Of a DNA stretch of 7,648 nucleotides, positions 1 to 4,983 are shown in pieces. Made by a program: the position numbers and the translations under genes. Within the stretch, counting starts at the first letter, position 1. The number at the start of each line of letters is the position of its first letter. The notes under the pieces were generated by a model. That model saw only the letters and a list, made by a program, of their open reading frames with translations, did no database searches and was not told where the DNA came from. Source of the stretch: H111-94 sp034436045. GTDB taxonomy: Bacteria > Chloroflexota > Ktedonobacteria > Ktedonobacterales > Ktedonobacteraceae. Location of the stretch: positions 1 to 7,648 of the forward strand of contig DAOTVZ010000099.1 of the NCBI GenBank assembly GCA_034436045.1. Direction: 5' to 3'.

Positions 1-114
1 ATAAAATCGCGGCTTCGGCGAATCGTCGGGCGCGTGGCCCAGCCCCTCAGCCTCCCACTGCTGTTGCCATTTGTTCTCAATTTCTTTTGGATTATACCTG
101 GTGCGAGTAATCAT
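1..114 (-). CDS. leuS: Leucyl-tRNA synthetase, N-terminal 38 codons (runs off the window)
   Basis: LeuRS charges tRNA-Leu with leucine in the cytoplasm. Only the first 38 residues are present, because the frame is still open at position 1. They contain the class I LeuRS N-terminal signature: YNPKEIE at residues 7-13, then KWQ, a Trp six residues after the motif's K, and DDSPKPRFY at 30-38, just before where the catalytic HIGH-containing region would follow. The start is the ATG at 114-112, with a strong ribosome binding site (GGGGAGGA) five bases upstream. The gene is preceded by a T-box riboswitch whose specifier is a Leu codon (CUC), which independently supports the assignment. Family identity is very secure; full length cannot be judged here. 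Confidence 0.94.
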   Translation of the reverse strand, partial: MITRTRYNPKEIENKWQQQWEAEGLGHAPDDSPKPRFY

Positions 115-223
115 AATTCCTCCCCGCTCATATATCGCCGTTCCAGGGTACCCTGTGCCAGCTCTACGAATGGTGTCCAACGTCAGGTTATGAACGATAT
201 ACAACGCTGTAATAAACGCCAAC

Positions 224-250
224 AAAAAAGCCCTTCATCCACAAGGGACG
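224..250 (-). terminator. T-box intrinsic terminator upstream of leuS
   Basis: On the minus strand CCCTT (247-243) pairs with AAGGG (235-231) around a 7-nt loop, followed by a run of six T (229-224). The CCCTT is the same element that pairs with AGGG of the T-box sequence, so terminator and antiterminator are mutually exclusive, as expected in T-box control. The embedded tRNA-Ala lies upstream of this terminator and would be made whichever way the switch falls. Confidence 0.88.
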
Positions 251-282
251 AAAGGCCATTCCGTGGTACCACCCTTATTTTC

Positions 283-446
283 GCTTTCAGAGAGATACAG
301 CCAGTACCAGATAATGAGGTGGACCTGAGGGGACTCGAACCCCTGACCTCCTCCATGCCATGGAGGCGCTCTCCCAGCTGCGCTACAGGCCCATATACGA
401 ATGGACTGTATGGTGCTGGTACTCAGCGCGTAGAGCTTCTGAAAGC
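283..446 (-). repeat. Nested complementary arms enclosing tRNA-Ala(GGC); candidate T-box Stem III
   Basis: A perfect 9-bp inverted repeat (283-291 with 438-446; GCTTTCAGA on the minus strand pairs with TCTGAAAGC) encloses a second perfect 8-bp one (303-310 with 416-423; AGTACCAG with CTGGTACT). The tRNA lies in the loop. The outer arm ends about seven bases before the T-box sequence, the place Stem III normally occupies. The outer arm competes with a local hairpin (AGCTT/AAGCT, 434-438 with 443-447). Alternatives are a processing stem for the tRNA, or chance. Confidence 0.6.
320..392 (-). tRNA. tRNA-Ala (anticodon GGC) inside the leuS T-box leader
   Basis: This is a canonical 73-nt cloverleaf. 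The 7-bp acceptor stem GGGCCTG/CAGGTCC contains the G3-U70 wobble, the alanine identity element, and the discriminator is A73. The D arm has AGCTGGGA in its loop. The anticodon stem CCTCC/GGAGG carries loop ATGGCAT, giving anticodon GGC (reads GCC). The T arm contains GTTCGAG. The next bases are CCT, so the 3' CCA is not fully encoded and must be completed by nucleotidyltransferase. No convincing promoter lies immediately upstream. The nearest good one is at 657-685, so the gene appears to be transcribed as part of the leuS leader. RNase P cleavage at 392/393 would cut Stem I away from the antiterminator. Confidence 0.95.
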
Positions 447-656
447 TACTCTTCATTCTGCGCGATAACGGGCGTTCCGACAAGGACTAGCATGCTCGCC
501 GGTACTCATGCACATGAGGTACATTTGTACCTTTGACCATCGTCACCCCTGTAGCTCACAGGCGAGTTCAGTCTGTAATTGTAGCCTTGCACCAACCGGC
601 CACTCTCTGCAAAGGGCCAGACCTACTACTCCTGCTCGTCGCTGCTACGTGTCTGT

Positions 657-685
657 ACTATAACATAAACGTTTGCGATTTGCAA
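657..685 (-). promoter_or_regulatory. Promoter of the T-box/tRNA-Ala(GGC)/leuS transcript
   Basis: Sigma-70-like on the minus strand: -35 TTGCAA (685-680), 17-bp spacer, -10 TATAGT (662-657). The predicted start is near 650, which coincides with the 5' side of T-box Stem I, so position and content agree. It lies only 28 bp downstream of the tRNA-Ala(CGC) gene, so readthrough from that gene is also possible. Confidence 0.68.
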
Positions 686-713
686 GGTATCAGTAAGAAA
701 TATGGTACAAGAG

Positions 714-786
714 TGGAGATGAGGGGGCTCGAACCCCTGACCTCGACAGTGCGATTGTCGCGCTCTCCCAACTGAGCTACATCCCC
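714..786 (-). tRNA. tRNA-Ala (anticodon CGC)
   Basis: This is a canonical 73-nt tRNA. The acceptor stem GGGGATG/CATCTCC has G3-U70 (alanine identity) and discriminator A73. The D arm is GCTC/GAGC. The anticodon stem CGACA/TGTCG has loop ATCGCAC, giving anticodon CGC (reads GCG). The T arm contains GTTCGAG. CCA is not encoded (CAC follows). The D-loop and T-arm sequence closely match tRNA-Ala(GGC) 320 bp downstream, so the two Ala isoacceptors form a loose tandem in front of leuS. No terminator is visible between this gene and the next promoter. Confidence 0.95.
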
Positions 787-798
787 GTGCCGCGTATG

Positions 799-827
799 AT
801 AATAGCATATTGTCGCCATCTTGTAAA
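799..827 (-). promoter_or_regulatory. Promoter of tRNA-Ala(CGC)
   Basis: On the minus strand, -35 TTTACA (827-822), 17-bp spacer, -10 TATTAT (804-799), ending 12 bp before the mature tRNA 5' end. This is a compact tRNA promoter. A small GGGG/CCCC hairpin (828-840) lies just upstream. Confidence 0.72.
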
Positions 828-1061
828 GGGGTTTTGCCCCAACATTTTCAGAGCATGTGAAGTATCTATCAGGAAGATAGGGCCGCTGTCAACCCAGAAA
901 TTTTTAGACGACTTTCTCCTCGTCCACTTTGTATTTGCGTAATTTTATCCATTGTTTCCTCATCTCCAAAAATCTCCCCAGATAAGCTACGCTAGATTTG
1001 CTCGAAACGACGGGGCATCTCAAAGTAAGTACATATTAAAATTTTATAAAGATTTCTTTAA

Positions 1062-1109
1062 GGTACTGTAGAGCTTGTTTTTCCAAAAATCTTGTGGTAC
1101 TGTAAGAGC
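1062..1109 (+). repeat. Direct repeat pair in the spacer upstream of the 151-aa gene
   Basis: GGTACTGTAGAGC (1062-1074) and GGTACTGTAAGAGC (1096-1109) are near-identical and 34 bp apart, about three helical turns. They could be operator half-sites for the gene at 1213, but this is inference. A weak promoter (TTGTTT 1075-1080, 17 bp, TACTGT 1098-1103) overlaps the second copy. The spacer also holds a run of eight G (1152-1159). The rest of 841-1061 shows nothing I recognise beyond AT-rich sequence. Confidence 0.4.
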
Positions 1110-1212
1110 AATAGCTGATCAATAGACAAGGCCCGTGATGACCAGCAGGATGGGGGGGGAGGGACAAATTCAGTACGAAATGTATAAGAGCTAAAGTGGG
1201 CTATAGTGACGC

Positions 1213-1668
1213 ATGGCAAAGAGCAAAAAAGAGAGTGAGATAAAAATAGTGATCAAGGAGGCGGAGTTGCAAAATTTACTTCCTCCCGGCTACAAACTAG
1301 AAATCAATGAGGTGGCCAGGATAGTGAATGTTCTAAGTACTGATCCACCTCACATTATTGCACAGCAACAATTCACGAAAAGCGAGTGGAGTGTCCTTAT
1401 ATCACTTCTCACCTTCTACCCACACTATGCGCCCTATGAGAGCCTTCTTACACACTTTACCTCATTTTCCCTCGCAGAGAGTCGAAAAAGAATACAGGAA
1501 GCTCAGCTAATCGGCTCAAAAGCATTAAGACAAGAACTTAAGCCAGTATATCGTGCCATATCCGGGATACGATCTAAGCTCAATAATTTAACCCCTTTTC
1601 TAAAGATAGCTCTTATTCCTGATGCCGGGTATGCTATCACAACCAGTATTCACAACCGTAATCCATGA
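1213..1668 (+). CDS. Hypothetical protein, possible stand-alone OmpR-type winged helix
   Basis: A 151-aa, mostly basic protein that I cannot place by name. Its C-terminal two thirds resemble an OmpR/PhoB effector domain. FTKSEWSVLISLL (about 54-66) matches the usual opening helix. YESLLTHF follows. VYRAISGIRSKL (about 112-123) is in the place of the recognition helix, and IALIPDAGYAIT (about 132-143) resembles the wing with its conserved GY. There is no receiver domain and no transmembrane segment. The N-terminal 50 residues have many charged residues and no recognisable motif. No good ribosome binding site precedes the ATG, so the start is uncertain. It stands alone, with AT-rich spacers on both sides. 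A DNA-binding role is inferred from pattern only. Confidence 0.7.
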   Translation: MAKSKKESEIKIVIKEAELQNLLPPGYKLEINEVARIVNVLSTDPPHIIAQQQFTKSEWSVLISLLTFYPHYAPYESLLTHFTSFSLAESRKRIQEAQLIGSKALRQELKPVYRAISGIRSKLNNLTPFLKIALIPDAGYAITTSIHNRNP

Positions 1669-1716
1669 CGTGAGTATATCATGCCTTAAATTTGTTTCCT
1701 CATTTCTTATAAAATC

Positions 1717-1742
1717 AGGAAATAGTCCATTAAAAATTTCCT
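1717..1742. repeat. Inverted repeat in the spacer after the 151-aa gene
   Basis: AGGAAAT (1717-1723) and ATTTCCT (1736-1742) form a 7-bp stem with a 12-nt loop. No T run follows, so it is a poor terminator. It touches the -35 box of the possible promoter at 1744 and could be a binding site. The neighbouring stretch 1773-1870 shows nothing I recognise. Confidence 0.3.
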
Positions 1743-1743
1743 C

Positions 1744-1772
1744 TTGACCCCTGATTTATAGCGATCTAATTC
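1744..1772 (+). promoter_or_regulatory. Possible promoter of the secreted-protein gene
   Basis: TTGACC (1744-1749), 17-bp spacer, TAATTC (1767-1772). The -35 is good and the -10 is weak. If used, the leader to the secreted-protein start would be about 200 nt and would include the 28-codon ORF at 1877. Confidence 0.33.
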
Positions 1773-1876
1773 CCTCAAAAGACAGTTACAAATCCTCTTA
1801 AAGATAGGTGTAAATTGCCTCATTAACCCCATAACGCAGTGTAGACTTTGTTTTAAGATCTTAATCAACGAAGGAG

Positions 1877-1963
1877 ATGTTGAAAGAAGAACTTCTGCTA
1901 GAAATCCACCCTATCTACTGTGTCGTCAGATCTGAACAGAAGCTCGGTACACTTCTGCTCTAG
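1877..1963 (+). CDS. Possible 28-codon leader ORF upstream of the secreted protein
   Basis: ATG at 1877 to TAG at 1961-1963 encodes 28 residues beginning MLKEELLLEIH and ending in Leu-Leu-Leu; 7-8 of the residues are Leu. An AAGGAG motif (1871-1876) abuts the ATG, too close for that start but three bases from an in-frame TTG at 1880. The stop lies six bases before the AGGAGGT of the next gene, a spacing that would permit translational coupling. The 9-base repeat ACTTCTGCT occurs twice, exactly 60 bp apart (1891 and 1951). CAGAAG at 1937-1942 can pair with either copy. This could equally be chance; no product is recognised. Confidence 0.25.
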   Translation: MLKEELLLEIHPIYCVVRSEQKLGTLLL

Positions 1964-1983
1964 TAAACAGGAGGTTTCCATTC

Positions 1984-2565
1984 ATGCGTACCCGAAACAC
2001 ATATATTTCTCCCTCAAAGCGCGTCCTATCACTCATACTGTGCTTCACAGTGGTTGCTATCGCTCTGGTTCTTTTACTTGGATCCACTCCATCAGTACAG
2101 GCTGCAAATACAGGTAGTCGGCATTATATAGCCAATCCTGCCACATTTGTAGTAAGCGGGGGGAACAAGATTATCTTCGCTGCCAACAAAACGGGGCCAC
2201 ACGCTGCAACCTGGACATGTGGCCTTCAGGCATATGGGGCAAAACTAACATCCAATTCATTTTGGGGATTGGGATGGATGGACTGCTCCCAATCGTTAGA
2301 AACCATCGATATGACAGTGTACGCTATTTACTGCCAACCTGTTCTCTGGGGCTGTCTCTGGTTTGTGCAAGGACAAATGGGGAAGGGATGCACATACAAC
2401 AACATATCTGCGAACACAAGCTATTGGTGTCCAGCGCAGAAGTATTACACCTGGAGCAAAAATGTTGATCCCGGTGAACTTTGGGGAGTTCGCGTACAAG
2501 GTAGCGCCTATGGCAGCGATGGTTCTGCTGCTACAGATACTGTCGATCTAGATATCCAATTCTAG
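1984..2565 (+). CDS. Secreted six-cysteine protein of unknown function
   Basis: A 193-aa protein. It has a classic signal peptide: basic N-terminus (R2, R4, K12, R13), a hydrophobic core at about 15-33, and a cleavage motif V-Q-A after residue 40. The mature part of about 153 residues is rich in Trp, Tyr, Gly, Asn and Ser and contains six cysteines (79, 101, 117, 124, 136, 149), an even number that suits three disulfides. There is no C-terminal membrane anchor or sorting signal, so release to the outside is likely. The alternating polar/hydrophobic C-terminus (VDLDIQF) suggests a beta-rich fold. The start is fixed by AGGAGGT (1969-1975), eight bases upstream. It is followed by a long hairpin. 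I do not recognise the family. Confidence 0.82.
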   Translation: MRTRNTYISPSKRVLSLILCFTVVAIALVLLLGSTPSVQAANTGSRHYIANPATFVVSGGNKIIFAANKTGPHAATWTCGLQAYGAKLTSNSFWGLGWMDCSQSLETIDMTVYAIYCQPVLWGCLWFVQGQMGKGCTYNNISANTSYWCPAQKYYTWSKNVDPGELWGVRVQGSAYGSDGSAATDTVDLDIQF

Positions 2566-2577
2566 CACCTTGCTAAC

Positions 2578-2616
2578 ATGCTGGCAGAAAGTCCCTTTTT
2601 GACTTTCTGCCAGTAT
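2578..2616 (+). terminator. Long hairpin after the secreted-protein gene
   Basis: A perfect 13-bp stem (2581-2593 with 2601-2613, CTGGCAGAAAGTC and its complement) has a T-rich 7-nt loop and extends about three more pairs with one wobble. It begins 12 bases after the stop codon. The stem is very stable, but no T run follows on either strand, so it may be a terminator of weak type, an mRNA 3' stabiliser, or a protein site. Confidence 0.5.
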
Positions 2617-2659
2617 CGAATTTGTAACAAATCTAGTAATAAAATAGAGTAGCTACGTC

Positions 2660-2687
2660 TTGACAATCTACGATAGTATGATACAAT
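2660..2687 (+). promoter_or_regulatory. Promoter of the 150-aa gene
   Basis: TTGACA (2660-2665, perfect -35), 16-bp spacer, TACAAT (2682-2687, five of six). It predicts a start near 2694 and a leader of about 55 nt. Confidence 0.65.
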
Positions 2688-2749
2688 ATAGTCCTGAAGT
2701 TTTAGAAGAGGAATCTTCGTGACAACCAGCAAGTGACCAGGAGTAGACA

Positions 2750-3202
2750 ATGCCGACCCCTATGAATGCCATCGAGGCGCTAAGTTTTACGCTAACGCAA
2801 TGGGTAAATATGGCTTTTCCTTCCCCACAGAGAGATAGCGTTACCTTAAATAGCCTGTGGATGATGCTTGCGCACAGCCTATGTGGTTCTCAGGTCGAGA
2901 AAGAAAAGCTATTTATGCGGGAAATCGCGCAATTACGTCCGACTTCCAATGCCGGTCTTCCCCCTACACATGCGCTAGAACAAAGGCTCTATGAACTGAT
3001 TGAGGCAGGGATGCGCGATCTGTTTATTGTCATCGCTGTACGCCAATCAATGGAGCAGCTCATCCCAATTCATTTCTCAGATACGCCCCATGCACTGAAT
3101 GAGTGGAAACGACTTGCTGATACCACATTGCCACTAAAAATACAGTTTGCTATTCATCCCAATGAAATATCTTCTCCATACAGAATACTTCATGCCAACT
3201 AA
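2750..3202 (+). CDS. Hypothetical protein, 150 aa
   Basis: I do not recognise this gene. It encodes a predicted soluble, largely helical protein, with no signal peptide and no clear transmembrane segment. The segment RDLFIVIAVRQSMEQLIPIHF (about 89-109) is the most hydrophobic part and looks like a buried strand-helix unit rather than a membrane helix. There is no cysteine cluster or known catalytic motif. The ATG at 2750 has CAGGAG about six bases upstream and a strong promoter at 2660, so expression is credible. It is convergent with the isochorismatase-family gene, 34 bp apart. A small ACAAG/CTTGT hairpin followed by GATTTT (3204-3224) lies between them. Confidence 0.7.
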   Translation: MPTPMNAIEALSFTLTQWVNMAFPSPQRDSVTLNSLWMMLAHSLCGSQVEKEKLFMREIAQLRPTSNAGLPPTHALEQRLYELIEAGMRDLFIVIAVRQSMEQLIPIHFSDTPHALNEWKRLADTTLPLKIQFAIHPNEISSPYRILHAN

Positions 3203-3203
3203 T

Positions 3204-3224
3204 ACAAGGCAATCTTGTGATTTT
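3204..3224 (+). terminator. Weak hairpin between convergent genes
   Basis: ACAAG (3204-3208) pairs with CTTGT (3214-3218) around a 5-nt loop, followed by GATTTT. The stem is short, so it is a possible but weak terminator for the 150-aa gene. Confidence 0.3.
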
Positions 3225-3236
3225 CCTGTCCACAAA

Positions 3237-3773
3237 TCATCTCATCCGCGCGCAGGTAATCTCACTCGTTACTTTGACCTGTGCCCGATGCTCACCAGCC
3301 CAGAAATTATCGAGTGTATGATTGTGGTGCGCGATAATCTGCGCCGCCGTTAGCACGCCGCTATCCTCGGTGGTGTGGGCATCGCCCACCAGCGTCACAT
3401 CATAGCCCATCGAGAGGGCGCGGCGCGTGGTGGTATCAACACAATAGTTCGTCTGTGCCCCCACAATTACCAGATGTTTGATGCTCTGCTCCTGCAATAC
3501 ATCTTGCAGCGTCGTATCATGAAACGAGTCTGGCGACTGCTTATACACAATCGGCTCTCCTTCGCGTGGTGCGATAGACGAGTCTATCTGCCACTCCTCC
3601 GAACCTCGCTCCATCCAGGAATCTTCGTGCTGCACATAAACGACGGGTATGCCTCGCTCGCGCGCTTGGGTGAGGAGTGTCTTCACATTCTCCAGTACAC
3701 GTTCCTTCTCATACGCGCTCCCAATTACGCCATTTTGCGCATCGATGATCAGCAATGCGGTAGTTGTTGCCAT
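3237..3773 (-). CDS. Isochorismatase-family cysteine hydrolase
   Basis: A 178-aa cytosolic hydrolase of the isochorismatase-like fold (nicotinamidase, isochorismatase and related amidohydrolases), full length for the single-domain family. The catalytic triad is visible: D11 in ALLIIDAQN, K78 in VYKQSPDSF, and C111 in VGAQTNYCVDTT, which also holds the expected turn just before the nucleophile. R117 and the GYDVTLVGDAHTT segment (about 123-135) follow the usual family order. The nicotinamidase metal-binding pattern (D-x-H after the first Asp) is not evident, so an uncharacterised amidohydrolase is likelier; the substrate cannot be read from sequence. The ATG has AAAGGA about nine bases upstream. 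It is divergent from the membrane protein gene, and nothing around it suggests siderophore or NAD metabolism. Confidence 0.93.
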   Translation of the reverse strand: MATTTALLIIDAQNGVIGSAYEKERVLENVKTLLTQARERGIPVVYVQHEDSWMERGSEEWQIDSSIAPREGEPIVYKQSPDSFHDTTLQDVLQEQSIKHLVIVGAQTNYCVDTTTRRALSMGYDVTLVGDAHTTEDSGVLTAAQIIAHHNHTLDNFWAGEHRAQVKVTSEITCARMR

Positions 3774-3930
3774 GTGATAGAGTCCTTTCTGCGAAATTTT
3801 GTTCTCTTATGTTGAGTTTACACCATAATACGTCCTAATTTGCAAAGAACAATACCCCCTTCTTCACGTTGTCACGCTGCTTTCCATTCATGCATCTTAG
3901 TATGTAGCAATAGAACATAAGGGGGACATT

Positions 3931-4533
3931 ATGGAACAAGAATCTTTTTTTACACAGCCGGAAACGGCCTGGTATGAAAAACGACTACGTAAGCAACGTC
4001 GGTTTCGGCTTATCACGGGCATCATGATTCTGTGTGCTACACTATTTCTCTTCATCAGCAACCTCATCCATTTTCCCTTCCACGATACCCTGTCTCTCGT
4101 GGCATTTGTGATCCTCTCACTGCTCCTGATCTCGTTCGGGGTCAGCGAAATACTGGCTAACTGGGGGCCGGTTCCAGTAGAGAAGATCAATCAACTGCGT
4201 CAATATGAGCGATTGACACTGTTTCGACAGGCCCAAGGTCTACTTCCCTGGCAATTCCATCCCTGGGTGCGCGTGGTTGAGCTGCTTCTTGCTACTTTCA
4301 GCTTCTGGCTCGCCGCCAGCCATACAGTTCTAGTCACTGCTGAGCGGACACAATGGGTTATGGCCGGAATCTATCTCCTCGCCGGATTCTCGCTGCTGGT
4401 CGATGCGCTTTACTTCAAACCGCGATGGGCAAGGCAATTAGCGGCCAGGAGTGCGGCGGAACTCGCCTCACGCTTGAGAATTGGTGAAGCTACTGGAAAC
4501 CGCCATGCAGATACGGGTATTGAGAGACTTTAA
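3931..4533 (+). CDS. Four-helix integral membrane protein of unknown function
   Basis: A 200-aa protein with a basic cytoplasmic-type N-terminus (KRLRKQRRFR at 17-26) and four likely transmembrane helices at about 27-47, 53-75, 113-135 and 142-162. They are arranged as two hairpins joined by a charged 35-residue linker (PVEKINQLRQYERLTLFRQ). By the positive-inside rule both termini and the linker would be cytoplasmic. The C-terminal 38 residues are basic and helical (RWARQLAARSAAELASRLR). No transporter or enzyme motif is visible. The start is the ATG at 3931, with AGGGGG six bases upstream. It stands alone; I cannot name the family. Confidence 0.83.
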   Translation: MEQESFFTQPETAWYEKRLRKQRRFRLITGIMILCATLFLFISNLIHFPFHDTLSLVAFVILSLLLISFGVSEILANWGPVPVEKINQLRQYERLTLFRQAQGLLPWQFHPWVRVVELLLATFSFWLAASHTVLVTAERTQWVMAGIYLLAGFSLLVDALYFKPRWARQLAARSAAELASRLRIGEATGNRHADTGIERL

Positions 4534-4736
4534 CATCCTTATCTTCAGACGCCTACCAAGTCCTTGCAATGTAGTCGGTTTTCGTGTATTCTATTTTAGA
4601 ACATTTTTCTGCAATGTGAGGCGAATAAGTATGGATACCCTTTGATACTTCTATCGACTTGCACTGGTTTGTTCAACAAAATGAGTAGTTTTTAAAGGCT
4701 TTGGCTTCCAATCAAGAAAGCTCTGCTACTCTCACA

Positions 4737-4856
4737 ATGAAAAAACTCAAGGATTTTAAAGTACGCATTTCTGTTCCAAAGGACATCAGGCAACAAGTAA
4801 GTTCGCTCAGGAGAAAGCTGGTTACATTACAAAGAAATCTTCTTAGTTTTGATTAG
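4737..4856 (+). CDS. Possible 39-aa ORF in a gene-poor spacer
   Basis: ATG at 4737 to TAG at 4854-4856 encodes a very basic 39-aa peptide (MKKLKDFKVRISVPKDIRQQ at the start, then a Lys/Arg/Leu-rich amphipathic helix). No good ribosome binding site precedes it, and I know no family. It may be a remnant, like the regulator stump just downstream, or chance. The rest of the spacer (4534-4736) shows nothing I recognise. Confidence 0.25.
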   Translation: MKKLKDFKVRISVPKDIRQQVSSLRRKLVTLQRNLLSFD

Positions 4857-4877
4857 AGCTTCCTGGTATTTTCCCTT

Positions 4878-4906
4878 TTGAGTTATTCAGGTAGGACTTT
4901 TTTTAT
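4878..4906 (+). promoter_or_regulatory. Possible promoter for the SGNH hydrolase gene
   Basis: TTGAGT (4878-4883), 17-bp spacer, TTTTAT (4901-4906), each box four of six to consensus. It would place the start about 70 nt before the SGNH hydrolase gene and inside the regulator stump. Moderate to weak. Confidence 0.35.
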
Positions 4907-4966
4907 GCATTTCCCAACCACGCGCGTGCTGACTGTGCTGGAACTGCTGCACACGCATCCATCTGG
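4905..4966 (+). pseudogene. 5' stump of a YafY/WYL-type HTH regulator
   Basis: From ATG 4905 the frame reads M-H-F-P-T-T-R-V-L-T-V-L-E-L-L-H-T-H-P-S. This is the usual opening of DeoR/YafY-type winged-helix regulators with a WYL domain, in which TTRVLxVLELLQ begins the first helix. A good binding site (AGGTAGGA) still precedes the ATG. After about 20 residues the similarity stops, the helix-turn-helix that should follow is missing, and the next gene begins 18 bases later. The remnant probably marks a deletion or recombination junction. The alternative is a coincidental short match. Confidence 0.5.
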
Positions 4967-4983
4967 TAGAAAACGAGGCCAGT

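Larger units (their letters stand above)
224..650 (-). promoter_or_regulatory. Leu-specific T-box riboswitch leader of leuS, interrupted by a tRNA-Ala gene
   Basis: T-box leaders sense uncharged tRNA and let transcription pass a terminator. Stem I runs from about 650 to 551. GTAGC (648-644) pairs with GCTAC (555-551), and CAGG (634-631) with CCTG (562-559). AGTAG (630-626) is the GA motif, and GTCTG (622-618) pairs with CAGAC (575-571). The apical part has AGAGAG at 608-603 and GGTTGGTG at 597-590. The specifier loop reads TGAACTCG (570-563), giving a CUC (Leu) specifier at 566-564, matched by tRNA-Leu(GAG). The antiterminator carries AGGGTGGTACCACGG (275-261), whose TGGT bulge fits discriminator A73, pairing with CGTCCCTT (250-243). 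Between Stem I and antiterminator lie about 275 nt, far more than usual, and they hold a complete tRNA-Ala(GGC). Hairpins at 501-531 may be the Stem II region. Confidence 0.93.

Noticed and set aside
320..392. The embedded tRNA-Ala as the riboswitch's own ligand acting in cis
   Set aside because: Its anticodon GGC does not pair with the CUC specifier, and its 3' CCA is not encoded, so specific sensing of it in cis is unlikely.
34..468. Plus-strand 144-codon open frame across the tRNA and T-box
   Set aside because: It runs antisense through leuS, the T-box and a tRNA gene, and the protein resembles nothing; a shadow frame.
501..531. Inverted repeats as a stand-alone terminator or phage attachment site
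   Set aside because: There is no T run, and the position fits the Stem II region of the T-box leader; no integrase is nearby.
828..840. GGGG/CCCC hairpin as a terminator
   Set aside because: The stem is only four base pairs with no T run after it on either strand; it lies just upstream of the tRNA-Ala(CGC) -35 box.
3375..3815. Plus-strand 146-codon frame opposite the isochorismatase-family gene
   Set aside because: It is antisense to a gene with an intact catalytic triad, and no motif is visible.
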